NCBI GenBank assembly: GCA_023430285.1
Contig: JAEZAV010000133.1
Span: forward strand, 2,501 to 20,901
Direction: 5' to 3'
From: Methanobacteriota archaeon
Lineage (GTDB): Archaea > Methanobacteriota > Methanobacteria > Methanobacteriales > Methanobacteriaceae
Length of the DNA: 18,401 nucleotides
Part shown: positions 17,110 through 18,401 of the stretch, one piece after another
How the letters are laid out: each line of letters opens with the position of its first letter
Numbering within the stretch: position 1 is the stretch's first letter
Notes under the pieces: model-generated
What the model was told of the DNA's origin: nothing
Seen by the model: only the letters and a program-made list of their open reading frames with translations
Databases searched by the model: none
Translations under genes and position numbers: made by a program

Positions 17110-17150
17110 AAGCAGCATTCACAATTTCGTTTACATTAATTTGAATTCTA

Positions 17151-17630
17151 TTAAAGCATTTTGCTAGATCCAAGGTCTTCCTTTAGGATGTTCAGTACTG
17201 TTTGGGTGTAAGTTCGCTGTACATCTGGTTCTTGTAGCAGATTTTTTACAAATTCATCCAGTTCTGTTGTGTCTTTGAACCTTGCAACTATCAATGCATC
17301 GAATTCTCCTGTAACATCGTACATACAGAGCACGTTTTTGTGGTAGGATGTTTTGTCTTCCCAATTTTTGAGGACGCCTCCCTTAACCCTAACACCTATG
17401 ATTGTTGTGAAGTTGTATCCGAGTTTACTGTGATCGATCACAGGAGCAAACTTTTTAATTACTCCGGACTTAACCAGTTTCTCTATTCTGTTATGAACTG
17501 TACCAATAGAAATGTCAAGTTTACGAGATATTTTTCTGTAGGACATTCTTCCGTCTTCGTTGAAGAGATTAAGAATTTTTTTATCTGTTTCATCAATCTT
17601 GACTATTTGGTTTTCATCGTTATTTTTCAT
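17151..17630 (-). CDS. Lrp/AsnC family transcriptional regulator
   Basis: A 159-residue DNA-binding regulator. The N-terminal winged helix-turn-helix (about 12-62) reads IDETDKKILNLFNEDGRMSYRKISRKL followed by the recognition helix SIGTVHNRIEKL (41-52); the C-terminal RAM domain (about 74-150), with VTGEFDAL at 107-114, is the usual effector-binding and oligomerisation part. The ATG at 17630 has GGTGA four bases upstream, while an ATG seven codons earlier lacks one. Such proteins often regulate their own promoter and amino acid genes; the targets here are unknown. The upstream region is very AT-rich, with TATA-like sequences on the minus strand at about 17654-17680. Confidence 0.9.
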   Translation of the reverse strand: MKNNDENQIVKIDETDKKILNLFNEDGRMSYRKISRKLDISIGTVHNRIEKLVKSGVIKKFAPVIDHSKLGYNFTTIIGVRVKGGVLKNWEDKTSYHKNVLCMYDVTGEFDALIVARFKDTTELDEFVKNLLQEPDVQRTYTQTVLNILKEDLGSSKML

Positions 17631-18042
17631 AATTTCACCATTATTGAACATTGTATATAATTAACAGCATTATCTTATATATTATTATATTAATATGCAT
17701 ATTTTATTCTGCAAAGAACTATAAATAATTATGATACACCTTTGTTCCTTGAATATTTTTGGATTTTGAATAACTTTTTACTCTACTAATATGTCATATG
17801 CAAAACGCGCATAACAACATTAAGCCGTAATATGTCCATCATTTGAGCTAATAAGCTATTAAAAAGCCGTAACTATAAATATCAATTAACATGATTGCAT
17901 ATGTTTACTCAAGAAATGCCTCTCCAAAAGAAACATGATAGGATCGAGTATTTAATTTTTATTATTAATCAAACTTTGCCAATTTTGAAAATTTCATAAA
18001 CCATGGTTGAGTAGGAGGGATGGATATCTCTCCCACAACAGA
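17631..18042. other. 412-base AT-rich non-coding region upstream of the Lrp-type regulator
   Basis: The left part must contain the regulator's promoter. Farther right, the nonamer AAGCCGTAA occurs twice in the same orientation (17822-17830 and 17864-17872). The second copy abuts TATAAAT (17874-17880). A 32-codon open frame begins 27 bases after the start of that box (17901-17999, + strand). A weak hairpin (GTTG/GGAG with CTCC/CAAC, about 18006-18039) follows the stop of the rightmost gene. No RNA gene is recognised. Confidence 0.55.
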
Positions 18043-18401
18043 TCAGGGTTCATATTCTTCGGTGAATGCTGAGGCATACAACCATGCCAAAGCTCTTCCA
18101 AAGAATAGATAAAGATAAGGATAAACAATCAAGGTGATTAGTAACCATCCAAGTAGAGGTATCATTGCAATTATAGTTCCAGCCACAATTATAGTTATAC
18201 ACATTACAATCATGGCCACATACCATATTATCAAATCAACCCACCCTATTTCGGAAATAATCGATAATAAATCTCCTATTTTGAATGCAGATCCCAGATC
18301 TCCGTTGTGAAATGCCATGTTCCCGATTCCAACAGCCATTATAGGATAAACAATTAAACTGTAAATTGCTGCAAGCACAAACCCTACAGCAGCACTTCCG
18401 C
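18043..18401 (-). CDS. DUF4013-like integral membrane protein, 3' part
   Basis: The frame continues to the window edge without a stop, so the N-terminal part is missing; about 119 codons are visible. The sequence has three hydrophobic stretches: LAAIYSLIVYPIM near the edge, LIIWYVAMIVMCITIIVAG, and IPLLGWLLITLIVYPYLYLFF, followed by a short charged tail ending EEYEP. The pattern NMAFHNGDLGSAFKIGDLLSIISEIGW between membrane segments is typical of DUF4013 membrane proteins, which are common in Methanobacteriales and have no known function. A GTG at 18378 could be read as a start but lies within the conserved region, so the gene surely begins upstream. Confidence 0.78.
   Translation of the reverse strand, partial: GSAAVGFVLAAIYSLIVYPIMAVGIGNMAFHNGDLGSAFKIGDLLSIISEIGWVDLIIWYVAMIVMCITIIVAGTIIAMIPLLGWLLITLIVYPYLYLFFGRALAWLYASAFTEEYEP

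Overview
The window looks like a core chromosomal segment of a methanogenic archaeon of the order Methanobacteriales, probably Methanobacterium or a close relative. The evidence is the gene content: coenzyme M genes comCDE, methanopterin mptA, F420 cofG, archaeal purine gene purP, wyosine-type tRNA modification, archaeal proteasome and aCPSF1/FttA. The DNA is AT-rich, ribosome binding sites are of the GGTGA/GGAGG type, and TATA-like promoters are visible. I see no mobile element, CRISPR array, tRNA or rRNA gene.

Layout. 1-1059 (+): 3' part of gatB, broken by an in-frame TAA. 1060-1311: an intergenic region with two nested inverted repeats. 1312-3595 (+): a CBS/ParB-like fusion protein overlapping hisE, then an iron-sulfur aldo/keto reductase. 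3695-6919 (-): purM, comC, comD, comE, read right to left, which join purine synthesis with the sulfopyruvate branch of coenzyme M synthesis. 7095-11151 (-): purP, psmB and fttA (aCPSF1). 11294-13668 (+): taw2 and a soluble REC-PAS-histidine kinase. 13665-16183 (-): mptA, a small uncharacterised gene and cofG, a cofactor cluster whose end overlaps the kinase gene by the shared bases TTAA. 16386-17630 (-): an uncharacterised archaeal protein and an Lrp/AsnC regulator. 17631-18042: AT-rich non-coding DNA. 18043-18401 (-): a DUF4013-like membrane protein that runs off the window.

How the genes fit together. Several loci serve methanogen cofactors: comC/D/E make sulfoacetaldehyde for coenzyme M, mptA starts tetrahydromethanopterin synthesis from GTP, and cofG makes the deazaflavin ring of F420. 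purM and purP supply purines. FttA, PsmB, GatB and Taw2 are information-processing and protein-turnover genes. The most unusual items are the nonsense codon in gatB, the nested palindromes before the CBS/ParB gene, two back-to-back hairpins in front of purM, a hairpin plus U-tract in the fttA leader, and the uncharacterised gene sandwiched between mptA and cofG. I did not find a clear new multi-gene system; the candidates are single genes and cis elements.
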